DNA from: Lepidodermella squamata
Taxonomy: Eukaryota; Gastrotricha
Assembly: GCA_047495785.1 (NCBI GenBank)
Contig: JBLDXI010000074.1
Span: forward strand, 124,001-188,000
Length of the DNA stretch: 64,000 bases
Reading direction: 5' to 3'
Each line of letters opens with the position of its first letter. Position 1 is the first letter of the stretch. The notes beneath the pieces are model-generated. The model had not been told where the DNA came from, made no database searches, and saw only the letters and a list, made by a program, of their open reading frames with translations. This document shows, one piece after another, positions 45,214-55,600 of the stretch. Position numbers and translations under genes: made by a program.

Positions 45214-47250
45214 ATGAAAAGAACTCACGAACAGGCTTTTAAAGAATTTAATGACTCCGTTCATGGCTTCATCGAGCTCAACTCGACCTTGCTCGCCTTT
45301 ATCGATACTCCACAATTCCAGCGACTGCGATATGTCAAGCAGTTGGGACTAACTTATTTCGTTTACTTCGGCGCTATGCATTCACGATTCGAGCACTGCA
45401 TTGGGTATACTTATCATACCAATATATTTTATCCATTTCACCATTCTATCTTATTAGCACATGCTACTTGGCGGGGTTATTAGTGCGACGATTGCGAGAT
45501 CTACAACCTGAACTCAACATCACACCGCAAGATATTCTTTGCGTTGAAATTGCAGCTCTATGTCATGACTTGGGTATGAATACTTGCTCAACGTAAACGA
45601 ATTATCAGCCAAGCTTGAATGTCTTATTTAAGGACATGGCCCGTTTTCGCATTCTTTCGAAATGTTTATGCATCAGGCGAGGCCTGAAAGGAAGTGGGAG
45701 GTACGCATTTATATGACAATCAATCCACATCAACACATACTTTTTCTTGCAGCATGAGATGGCATCGATGGAAATGCTGGAATGCCTTATTGCTGACAAT
45801 CATCGCGTAAAAGAGGAACTTGCCAATGCTGGCCTCGGCGCTAAAGACATCCAATTCATCAAAGACCTCATCAACGGTTACCGTACTCCGGACTGTGGCC
45901 GTGACAAAAAGAAAGCTTTCCTCTTCAACATTGTGGCCAACAAAGAAAACGGAATCGATGTTGACAAATTCGATTACTTTGCCCGAGATTGTCACCATTC
46001 TGGTCTTCGTTACGGTTTCGATCACCTTCGCGTCATCAAAAACACGCGAGTTCTTTTCACCGCCGATGGTGTTAGTCACATTTGCTTCCGAGACAAGGTC
46101 GGTACTCAATTATCAATAGGATCAATTAGTTGTTTACCTTATCATTAATTTCGATTATTAGATCGTTAATGATCTCGGCGATATGTTTCAATTCAGATAC
46201 TTGCTGCATAGAAGAGCGGTAGGCTTGCTTGGAATTGCTTTACTAATGAGACTAACTTGCTATTATTAATAATTTAGTACCAACACCGCACGACGCGATT
46301 GCTGGAATACATGTAAGTTTTCCCGGTAAATAAATGGCTAGCAGGGTCAAATTAAAATCGATATTCAGGATGACCGAGGTGTTATTGAAAGCAGACAAAT
46401 ATTTGCAATTCGAGGGCAAAGGCGGCAAAATGCTTACGTTATCCGAGTGCGTCGATGACATGGTTGCGTATTCTAAATTACGCGACAGCATTATTGACAT
46501 GATTCGTTGGTCAAATGACGAGCGCCTCTTGCCGGCTAAACAAATTCTGGAGGCAATCGAACGCCGCGAACACTACAAAAGAATCGGCGAGGTTGAACTC
46601 GATAAAGATGAGGATGAAAAAGAGCTACAACAGCACATTGTTGATAAGTGTAAACTGCCAAAAGAGGACGTTGTTGTTATTGTGAGTTGCTAATTTTCCG
46701 TGCGCTTGAGTTTCAGTCCCAAGTATTTTTTTCCTGTGCAGCCTGTTAAATTCAATTTTGGTCACGGCATCAACAATCCGCTAGAGAAGGTGCTTTTCTT
46801 TGAGAAGGGAAGCTCAGACCCGCAACAGCTGTCAACGGCTAAGGTGAGTGCTATGCGTATTCAAATTTGTACCTCGCAAAGTGGTTTTTTCATGTCTCAG
46901 GGCGCTATCCTCTCACGTTTCAATGCCGAGAAGTATTCCTACCGTAAGAGCAGTGTGTATTTGAAAAAACGTGACGATTTGCAGTTGTATCACACTGCCC
47001 TGGACGCTTTCAATGAATGGTGCCGTCTGAAGAGCGCGCGTGCCAAAGTCTGTTTTCAATTCAATTTTTCAAAACAGCGACGCACTAATTATTGTCTCAT
47101 TTTGCATAGACGAACGATCTTGACTTCACGCCTCACAAGGGCGGCATCCCTATCGACGGCGTAAACAATCTGTCGCCGCCTGAAACTGTGAAAAGAAATA
47201 CACCGAGCTCGTATTCGGACGCGAAATCCCGCCGCGCGCTCGATAAATAA
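45214..47250 (+). CDS. SAMHD1: SAMHD1-like dNTP triphosphohydrolase without SAM domain, 512 aa
   Basis: It hydrolyses dNTPs to nucleoside and triphosphate, limiting dNTP pools. Ten exons fit in phase: 45214-45404, 45458-45573, 45633-45700, 45753-46097, 46162-46218, 46278-46312, 46345-46681, 46742-46843, 46901-47047 and 47110-47250. HD-domain landmarks: [36 protein letters not shown], the HD pair in LCHDLG-HGPFSH, and [12 protein letters not shown], then ICFRDK and LLEYMVKLKSIF. The protein begins almost directly at the HD domain; the N-terminal SAM domain of vertebrate SAMHD1 is not seen. Introns are short (about 30-65 bp in most cases), and two donors are weak (GTCGGT after exon 4, GTCTGT after exon 9). 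Confidence 0.9.
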
Positions 47251-47488
47251 ATAACAGCAAATCTTCCAACGAATTATTTCAGCTTTATTTCAGCTTTTAT
47301 ACTCGACTGCCTTGAAGATTGAACGGTGCTCGTTCTTGCCTGCGAAAATGAGATGATCCGATTATTTGATTGACTATCACCATTCCTGCACTTTTGTTTG
47401 CGCACGCCTTGTACTTGATAATATATTCGAGAAAATTTGACATTAATTACTTATTTTTCCTCTGATTTATAGACTGTTTTTACATGTA
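47251..47488. other. SAMHD1 to FAAH intergenic
   Basis: Only 238 bp separate the two same-strand genes, so the FAAH promoter must be compact or overlap the SAMHD1 3' UTR. AATAAA overlaps the SAMHD1 stop codon. Confidence 0.5.
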
Positions 47489-50317
47489 ATGATGTTGAAT
47501 GTCAAATATTTGCGTAGCCACCCTGAATTGACAACGGCTGTCATATTAGCCGGCGCTGGGCTGACCGGCATCACAGTATGGCGGTATCTTGAAAGCGTGC
47601 GAGAGAAGCAGACGAAATGGGCCCGAATAGAAGATTTACGAGAGAGTGAAGCTGAATTTCGGCGTGATTTACTGCTGAAACTTGAGCCTAACGCGGCGAG
47701 ACATCTCGAAATTTGCGAGTTGACCTTTGAAGAGTTGGTTCATCAACTTCAAAGCGGCAAATTGACAGCGATAGAGGCGTTACATGCCTATCAATATGGT
47801 GCTTTAAGAGCGACGGCGAAAACAAATTGCGTCGCTCAATTTGTTGGAGATGCCGAGAAAAGAGCGCTAGAACTCGACGCTCTACCTCGGAGCCATCAGA
47901 AAAAGCCGTTACATGGAGTTCCAGTCACCTTAAAAGACACCTTTCTACTCGAAGGAACCGAGGCAACAGTCGGTAAATTATATTTTGAATAAATTTAAAT
48001 TAAATTCAAAATAAATTCGCCTATATAAATCAACTATTTAAATATCGAACTTTTGAAAAACATGAAAATGTATTTTTTTAATTTTAAAATTGAAAAAATT
48101 CAGCTAATTTTTTTTAAATTTTCAAATAATTTTTTCCAGGCTTCAGCTCGTATATTGGAAAAAATAAACATGTTGGTACTTCGCCTGTTGTCCAGTTTTT
48201 GATCGATCAAGGCTGCGTGCCATTTGCGAAAACCAATGTCCCACAGGGCATCTTGTCATTTGACTCGCGAAACCCAGTCTACGGCATAACTACTCATCCT
48301 CTGTACCCGAAACGATCCCCAGGCGGGTCGACCAGCGGCGAAGGCGCTATTCTCGCGCAGCACGGGTCGATTCTAGGCATTGGTACAGATATCGGAGGCA
48401 GTTCTCGCATTCCGCCGGCGTGGTGTGGCGCGTGCAGTTTGAAACCGACCAGCCAGCGGATGATTTCAGACCGGGGCGGAGCGGAACCGGGTTCTGATGG
48501 CACCCTAAGAGTGATGCGTAAGTCGAAAATATTTATTGATAAAAAATTAATTTTTTTACACGTTGTGAAAATAACTGGCAAAACAAAATTAAACTGGATA
48601 ATTAAATTAAAAACTATTGTATTAATTAATTGAACTAATTGAACTAAAAATGTATTTATTGAATTGAATTAATATGGGAATATTAATTTTTTCTTTCTGT
48701 AGCTCCGGATTTTGGAACGTACTCTTTTATGACTCGCGATGTCGAAACACTGTCAACAGTCTACCGGTTATTTTTTTCTGAGGAAACCTATTCGAAAAAT
48801 CCAGAACTCGTCCCGCTGTCATGGCGCGATAATTTATTCACCAGCGATAAACCACTAACAATCGGCTATTACTACTCGTTAACAAGCACCGTCGAATCAG
48901 TACCGGCGATGAAACGCGGCATTCGGATAGCGAAAGAAGCCCTCGAAAAATGCGGCCATAAACTCGTAGAATTCTACCCACCCAACCCTAGAAAGGCTTA
49001 TTTATTAGAAGTCGAGGCGTTTGTCGTCGACGGCGGTTTAGATACAGGAAAGGCGTTGAATGAAGACGTTGAAATCTCCTACCCCAACCAGCATTTAGTC
49101 GCATCAACGTGGCCTGCGTGGTACCGGTCGCTTTTCGCCTGGTGGAATAAACGCGCGTTAGGCTCGCTGCCCATCGAGGGTCTATTCGCTATGGTAGTCG
49201 GTAAGAATCCGCACGATTTGAACGTGACGTGGCGCAAGGTGAAGGCGTATAGGCGCGAGTTTTTGGACGCGATGCGGCTGGCTGGCGTCGATGCGTTGCT
49301 TGGGCCGAGTTTCCCGGCGCCGGCGTGCCACTTGAACGACCCGAGGGATATGTTTTCGGCGGTGGTGTACACGGCTCTGTTCAATGTGCTCAACTTCCCG
49401 GCTGGTATTGTACCGGTTACCAAAGTCAGCCAAGCTGATCAGGTAAAAAATTCTTCTGATTCATTTTTGACAATTTTTTTTAATGAAATATTCCGAATTT
49501 CCTATACTTACAGTTGAATACATTTTCACTGAAATTCCAATAATTGTTAAAAAAAAATCGCAATTATTCCCTCAATTTTTTTCTTTGTTTAAAGAAATGA
49601 GCAAAATGTTACGAATACATTTTTTGAAATCCAGGCAAACAATTCTCATAAAATTCGAGTTTCATATATTTTATTCTCCACTAAAATTAATCAATTTATC
49701 AAAAAATACTTGGAATTTCGAACAAAATATATAGTTCTTTCGATGGGAAAAATTGAAAAATTATTTTTCCCTTAATTGGGCTCGTCACATTCTATTTCCG
49801 CTATCGTGAATTAACTTGGTAAATTAGAAATGGCGAGGCATTCAGGTCGGGTGGGCTTCATCGCGGCCATAAACCACGAAATACTTGGCTATTTTCATCA
49901 CAATTTTGCAGCTGCTCCTTCATTTTTCTGGGTTTACTGCCCATCTGTCGTATTTTCGGCTTATTTAATGACCAACCCGCAGAAAAATGGCCAGCCATTT
50001 TTTATTACGAAAATTCTCTCGCAGTAAAAATGTATTATTCGTAGCGTCTAGCCACAAGGGAAAAATTTAAAAAAATTTGAAATTCAACTTTTATTTGTTC
50101 TCAATTTTTCTAGAACGCAATGGCATCGTATCCTGAGTTGGATCTGACGCATCGAGTGATAAAGAACAGCTTATCAGCGGATTCTGTCGGTTTGCCTATC
50201 GCAGCTCAAATCGCATCGGCGCCTTACAATGAAGAAATTGTTCTTCGACTGATGCGAGACCTCGAATCAAAACTGCCCGCTACGAAAAACGGCAACAGCA
50301 GCCCACCCTCGCCGTGA
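47489..50317 (+). CDS. FAAH: Fatty acid amide hydrolase (FAAH-like amidase), 601 aa
   Basis: It hydrolyses fatty acid amides such as anandamide at membranes. Exons 47489-47972, 48140-48517, 48703-49442 and 50114-50317 join in phase. A hydrophobic N-terminal segment (TTAVILAGAGLTGITVW) fits the FAAH membrane anchor. The amidase-signature triad is visible: K149 in VTLKDTF, S225 in PGGSTSGEGA and S249 in GTDIGGSSRIP. Downstream landmarks are WCGACSLKPT, FMTRDVETL, FNVLNFPAGIVPVT and SVGLPIAAQI. AATAAA occurs at 50586. Length matches the family (about 580). The third intron (about 670 bp) is the largest. Confidence 0.93.
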
Positions 50318-51563
50318 ACCAGAAATTCCTGAAACAAAAAACTATGCAAATTAATTTTTTTGCCTCAATTGCGAATTTGAAACTTCGCGATTGAATCTAT
50401 TTTTCGAACAATATTTATGTCTCTATCTGTTATATACACCGCATTTTTTGTGTGTTTGTGTTACATATCATGTTCTTACTCAACTTTATCGCGAGGTTAT
50501 ATTTCTCTTTATCAAACGATACCGGTTTCATTTGATGCGCGAAGATACACGTGCCAATCTGTGCAAATTATACAAAAATAACATCAATAAAAAGGTTTGC
50601 ATTATTATTATTTTAGTTAAACAACATTTTTAGCCAGTTTTCTGCGTTGTTTTCCTCGCCTAATTGACAGTTACCTGCGTTGCTAAGAAAAAATAAACGT
50701 TTTGCTAGTCGGACAAATATTGTTACCTACTTCGATGATCAATTTTAGGCGCTTTTATCGGATTCCCTTGTTAATTGCGCGGAAATTAGCTTGGAGAATA
50801 AAATGGACTGATATTTGAATTTTTCGTAATTATTTTTTATTAAAAATCAAGAATTTTCCTGATGTTCTTATTTTGCTACCAGATATAGCTTATCGCCGAA
50901 TTTCCACCTGCAAGCGGCTGCTAATACCCCATCAGAAGGCGTTTATTATTTTGCCCGTGGCGTATAGCCTTATATTGGTAGCGGAAGAAATCAAAGACGC
51001 CGAACTACAGAAACATTTATGAACGCGGTGAATAATATAAAGTCGAGGGCGTTAGATTGTTTACTTCCGAGAGCACAGCTTCCTCTATCGATGTTTTTGT
51101 TATTTTTATTCGCATTTGCGCGGACGCATAATAAATAATCAACATAATATTTGGCCTCTCACTCGGCAAATATTTGGCGCCCAGCAGAAACACCACCAAT
51201 GCAGGCGTCAAGAGTGCCCGGAGTAATAGCCATTCAAAATCGATCGGTGAAAAGCGTAATAATGTAAACGAAAAAATATTCCGATTCGGTATTATTCAAC
51301 CATTTCGAACTCTGGGTGCAATTTCAATATTTTCGAAAATTTTCAAAAAATTTAAATTTAATTTGTGAAAATTACGAAAGATACAATTTATTTAATAAAA
51401 ATACAGTAAATATACCCAATTTTTGCAACGAAGAAGATGAACGAAATATACCCGGAAATGCTGAAATAATGAGGATTGGTTCAGCTGTCTCGCTGAGATG
51501 ACCAGTGCGTGTAAAATGATTTTAATTCCGCAACTTTGACACTTGTTCGCTCATAATTTTACC
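50318..51563. other. Intergenic between FAAH and SLC35A-like gene
   Basis: Contains the FAAH 3' UTR and poly(A) signal, then AT-rich DNA. Short frames (for example minus 51017-51211 and plus 51174-51368) have no recognisable content. Confidence 0.45.
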
Positions 51564-52580
51564 ATGACTCAAACACCGCAGAATAAAATATACAAAAGCC
51601 AAATAGGCCTAGTGCTATCAACGCTTTACAACACCTTTATCGTCCTACTGATGCGATATTCCCAGATCCGGAATCAGCAGCACGAAGACATCAATCGGCT
51701 TCATTTATTCTCGATTCTAGTCTCGGAAATCGTCAAATTTACCATCTACTTCATCATGCTGATACGGACAAGTGAGGCCAGTCCGTTAGAAATGATCAAA
51801 TCGGAATTGCTAACCCGGCCTAAACATGTCATTCGATTCGCTCTACCTGCTTTTTGCTACGCAGTTCAGAATAATTTAATTTTCGTCGCCGCTGAAAATT
51901 TGGATGCGACATCATTTCTAATTTCGTCCCCTCTGAAAATTTTGACAACCTCAATAATCAGTGCGGTTTTTCTGCGCCACAGTTTTACGCGAGTTCAATG
52001 GACAGCTATGACCGGTTTAATATTTTCGATAACGACCTGCCATGTGGTTAGATTTTGGCAATCACAACCGATTTTCAACGACGATTTCTTCTACGGAGCG
52101 ATTTGTCTAATCGGAGCGTGTTGGCTGTCAGCTATCGGAAATGTCTCTTTCGAAGCTATCACTTCAAAACACCAAGATTCGGCGAATAAATGGGTCCGCT
52201 ACGTCCAGTTGGGTGGAATGGCGATTCCCAGCTCGATTTTGAGTGTGATTTTAGCCTGTAAAGGCAGTTTCGAAATTTTCCTCAATCGAACTGAAATGGT
52301 TAATTTATTCCGCGGGGTTGACCACGACATTTTCTGGCTGATTGTCCTCATTCAAGCTATAGGAAATTTTATGATAATTTTAGCGAGTGATTTAGTGAAA
52401 CAAATCGCCTCAGTTGTATTTTTGGTCCTGCTTTTCGTGGCAATTGTCATAGATTCTTCATCTATAGGCTGTGCAATCGTTGGAGCAATAACTATTTTGT
52501 CAATCTCAATTTTCGGACTGAATGAACGGCAATTGTTAAATTGTCAAGTTAAATCTCTTGAAATTGTGAAAGTTAACTGA
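51564..52580 (+). CDS. SLC35A-like nucleotide-sugar transporter, intronless, about 338 aa
   Basis: SLC35A proteins exchange UDP- or CMP-sugars for nucleotide monophosphates across Golgi membranes. I take MTQTPQNKIYKSQIGLVLST as the start (51564); the ATG at 51543 adds seven residues without clear reason. About ten hydrophobic segments are present, and the family phrase FALPAFCYAVQNNLIFVAAE-NLDAT followed by SPLKILTTSIISAVFLRHS is clear. The substrate (UDP-Gal, UDP-GlcNAc or CMP-Sia) cannot be assigned; the phrase normally followed by TYQLKILTTA reads FLISSPLKILTTS here, so it is divergent. Intronless, unlike SLC35C2 nearby, which suggests a retrocopy-derived gene. AATAAA occurs at 52595. Confidence 0.85.
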   Translation: MTQTPQNKIYKSQIGLVLSTLYNTFIVLLMRYSQIRNQQHEDINRLHLFSILVSEIVKFTIYFIMLIRTSEASPLEMIKSELLTRPKHVIRFALPAFCYAVQNNLIFVAAENLDATSFLISSPLKILTTSIISAVFLRHSFTRVQWTAMTGLIFSITTCHVVRFWQSQPIFNDDFFYGAICLIGACWLSAIGNVSFEAITSKHQDSANKWVRYVQLGGMAIPSSILSVILACKGSFEIFLNRTEMVNLFRGVDHDIFWLIVLIQAIGNFMIILASDLVKQIASVVFLVLLFVAIVIDSSSIGCAIVGAITILSISIFGLNERQLLNCQVKSLEIVKVN

Positions 52581-52695
52581 TTTTTTTGGTGAAGAAATAA
52601 AACAACCCGGTGTGAGCACGCGACTTGTAGCCACGCGACTAAATTTTTTCGATTATTTCATTAAATTTTCGAAGGCTCAGTTTTGGTTGAAAAAA

Positions 52696-55600
52696 ATGAG
52701 AATTTGCAATTTATTCGTAGTTTTAGTCAGCCTGCTAACGGTTGGTAATTGCTCGTTAATAGAGTCGGGATTTCACCCCCGTGATTTGCTGAGAAATCTC
52801 GTATTCAACAATCCATGCGTGACGCCGAATTTATTTATTGTCGTCGATCGATCGCGATATACCGCGTCAAACTTCGGCAAAACCATTCAGCCGCTGTTTC
52901 GTTGGGCGGCCGAAGCTGTTGGCAGTTGTAACCTTGTTAGCGGTTCCATTCTAGAAATCGGCGTGGGTGAAAATGTTAGAACTGTTACCCACGTTGAAGA
53001 TCAGCAAGCTTCGACGGTTTTTCGCACAGCTTTGCTGAATTATGTTATCGATAACAACTCTCCAAGTTCAGAATCCAGCGCTTCATTGACTACGGCCTTG
53101 GAGCAGATAACGACTCAGGTAAAAATCTTTCTAAGCAATAAATTAATTAATTAATACCCAAATAATTTATAAAGCTGAATTTTTAGGGAATTGTTTTGAT
53201 AGACTGTTGGTAATTATTGTAATTTGAATAAGCTGTTAAGCATTTTTGGCAAATTTTAGTTGGAATTTCAAAATTAATTAATTAATTATTTATTTAGTTA
53301 ATGAGCATTGATTATGTAGTTGAGAGCTCGACTTACCGTTGTAGACCGTTGTAAGTGCTGATATCTACCTACTGGCCGACGTTGAAAAATACTGTGACTG
53401 GCTTTGACGTAGAGGACCCCGCCCTAATTTCGGCCGCTTTTCAGGTTTTTCCGACTTTGCCAGCCAGGTAAATTTTCAGAAAATATTCGGCATAAGCAGA
53501 ATTAAAGAGGCGTTATTAGGCTATCGAATGCCGCTTTCCGCAAGTTCGGACGATTTTACCTTGATTTATGGCTAATTTTTTAGTCACCCAGACACCCGGC
53601 CGGAATTAGGGAGCGGGGTGCCCTAATTTCGGCCACCTCATCCAGGTACACTAATACCATAAGTTTGGTATCGTTAGATTTGTCTCAAAAAGCTGACTAT
53701 AAAAACCGCCTTTGTTGCTTCACCTGTGAGCTTTTCCTTGACGACGTGATGCCTGAAACTCAAACTTGTTATGACAGGTACAAGTTTGATAACTTGTTTT
53801 CTACCTAATAGCCTAACTGCGGTTGACTTTCTAAAATTCTGGAAAAATATCTAAAAAATCCCTTGCCTTCTGTAGAATGAGAGTATTGATTTTGTTTTCC
53901 CGAATTCAATTCCCCTATTGACTGCTAATTTTTGGAATCAAACCCTCAAAAACCCTAAAATTGGCCCTCTGGATCTCTTCACCTGGGCGGTTTTAGATAG
54001 AATACTTTATACCAAAATAAAGCTGGCGTTTAGCTGGTAATTATTGAGGTGAAAGCAGTAAATTTTAAAGAGCCAGTTTCAGGTAAATTATACCTGCAAA
54101 GTAGCGGTAACTGAGCACTCGAGAAGCGACATAAGCCCGCTCGCTCGCATTTAGAATTATTTTTTTGCGATCACGTGCTTGAAAAATCATGAAACAGATG
54201 GGCCCAACAATGCAAAATTCTTGAATTGCGTGCAAATAAATTTGCTGTACCGTAAGGCGGTCTTACTTCGGACAGGGTAACTTCGGACACTTTTGACTTT
54301 GAACTGTGATTTCTCCTTAACCCCGGTGAATATAGAGACCGTTCAAATTGCAAAAGATAGCCCTGAGTCTTGGCTTTCAAATGACACCAGATACATTGAA
54401 AACAGATAAGTTTGCGAAGAATAGTCCAACTTCTTGGCAGTCATGTCCCGCGACCCAAAATTTCTAACTTTTCACCAGGTATGTATTTTTTGCTGGAGAG
54501 AAGCGGAAAAGATAGAGCACCATCGACTTAGTAATGCTGTCATGTTCAAACCAATTTTTAACGAAAATTTTGATCAGGAAATACTTTAGAAAACAAGTTT
54601 TGTCCCGGGTAAGTTCGGACAGCTTCAAACTACGGGAAATTCAAAAAGATGTCAATTGACCTTGACATTTTTTAAACTCCATATTTTATTGAGAACAGCA
54701 CTAAGCTGCGTTGGGAGCACAATTCAATATTGAGGGTTCGAATCCCTCATCATACATTTTGGTTTTTTTTTAAGTTTTTTTTCTTAAATCTGCTCACAAA
54801 TTTTATCTCGCTTTAATGTGAACTTTGACCCCAATCTAAATATTCACATTGAGCTGTCCGAAGTTACCCCAGTTGTGTCCGAAGTTAGCCGGACCAGTTT
54901 TCCTTTAATACCTTTACGGGAAAAATTAATTTTTTTCCGGAGTTGATACTAGAATATGCAGTTTTTCAAGGCGCATCTTTTGACATAAAGCCCGTCAAAA
55001 AATTCGTGCACCTCGAAAAACTAAGCCCCAAAAACACGTTTTTGTCCGAAGTAAGACCGCCTTACGGTACAGCACTTCGTGTCCAAATTTCGGCCGGTGG
55101 CCGAAGTTAGGACGCAGCGGCCGAATTTAGGAAGTGGCCGAAATTAGGGCGGGGTCCTCTAGACGATTCGAAAATGTGAAATCTTAAACGTTAGTCGGCT
55201 GGGCTCCGGGCTTCGGGCTCATTTTTGATGGATAATGGTCATGTTATACGCCGATGTCCCTTTTTGGCAGGACAAATTACGTAACACTTTTGGATGGGAA
55301 GACAATTGTTTCTTGTGCATTTTGTTATTTTTTCATGCGTCGCTTTTTCATTCGATTATTCATGCCTAAATCATCGCCTCGCGGTATAAAATTTTGCATG
55401 GTGGCTGGCAGCTGGATCAGTTGGATCAGTTGTTGCCTCAAGTGCCGGCGATGTTGCTTCTAGCCTTAGCTAAGATTTTAAGATTTTGCTGCTATTAGCA
55501 CAATTGCTGTTAAAATTTTGCGATCGAGCCCACGGAGCAGGTGGAAATTCGAATTCGAGATTTCGATTCGCTGTGGCATTGACATTTTGGCCCAAGGTAT

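Larger units (their letters stand above)
53412..55159. mobile_element. 1.75-kb inverted-repeat (MITE-like) element flanked by TA
   Basis: Perfect 24-bp terminal inverted repeats (GAGGACCCCGCCCTAATTTC + GGCC at 53412-53435 and its complement at 55136-55159) are each bordered by TA, as in Tc/mariner-type target duplications. The core GGCCGAAATTAGG and variants (GGCCGAAGTTAGG, GGCCGGAATTAGG) recur subterminally at about 53605-53640 and 55090-55145. No transposase frame is present, so it is non-autonomous. It sits in intron 1 of the Pif-like gene and contains a second element. Confidence 0.85.
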
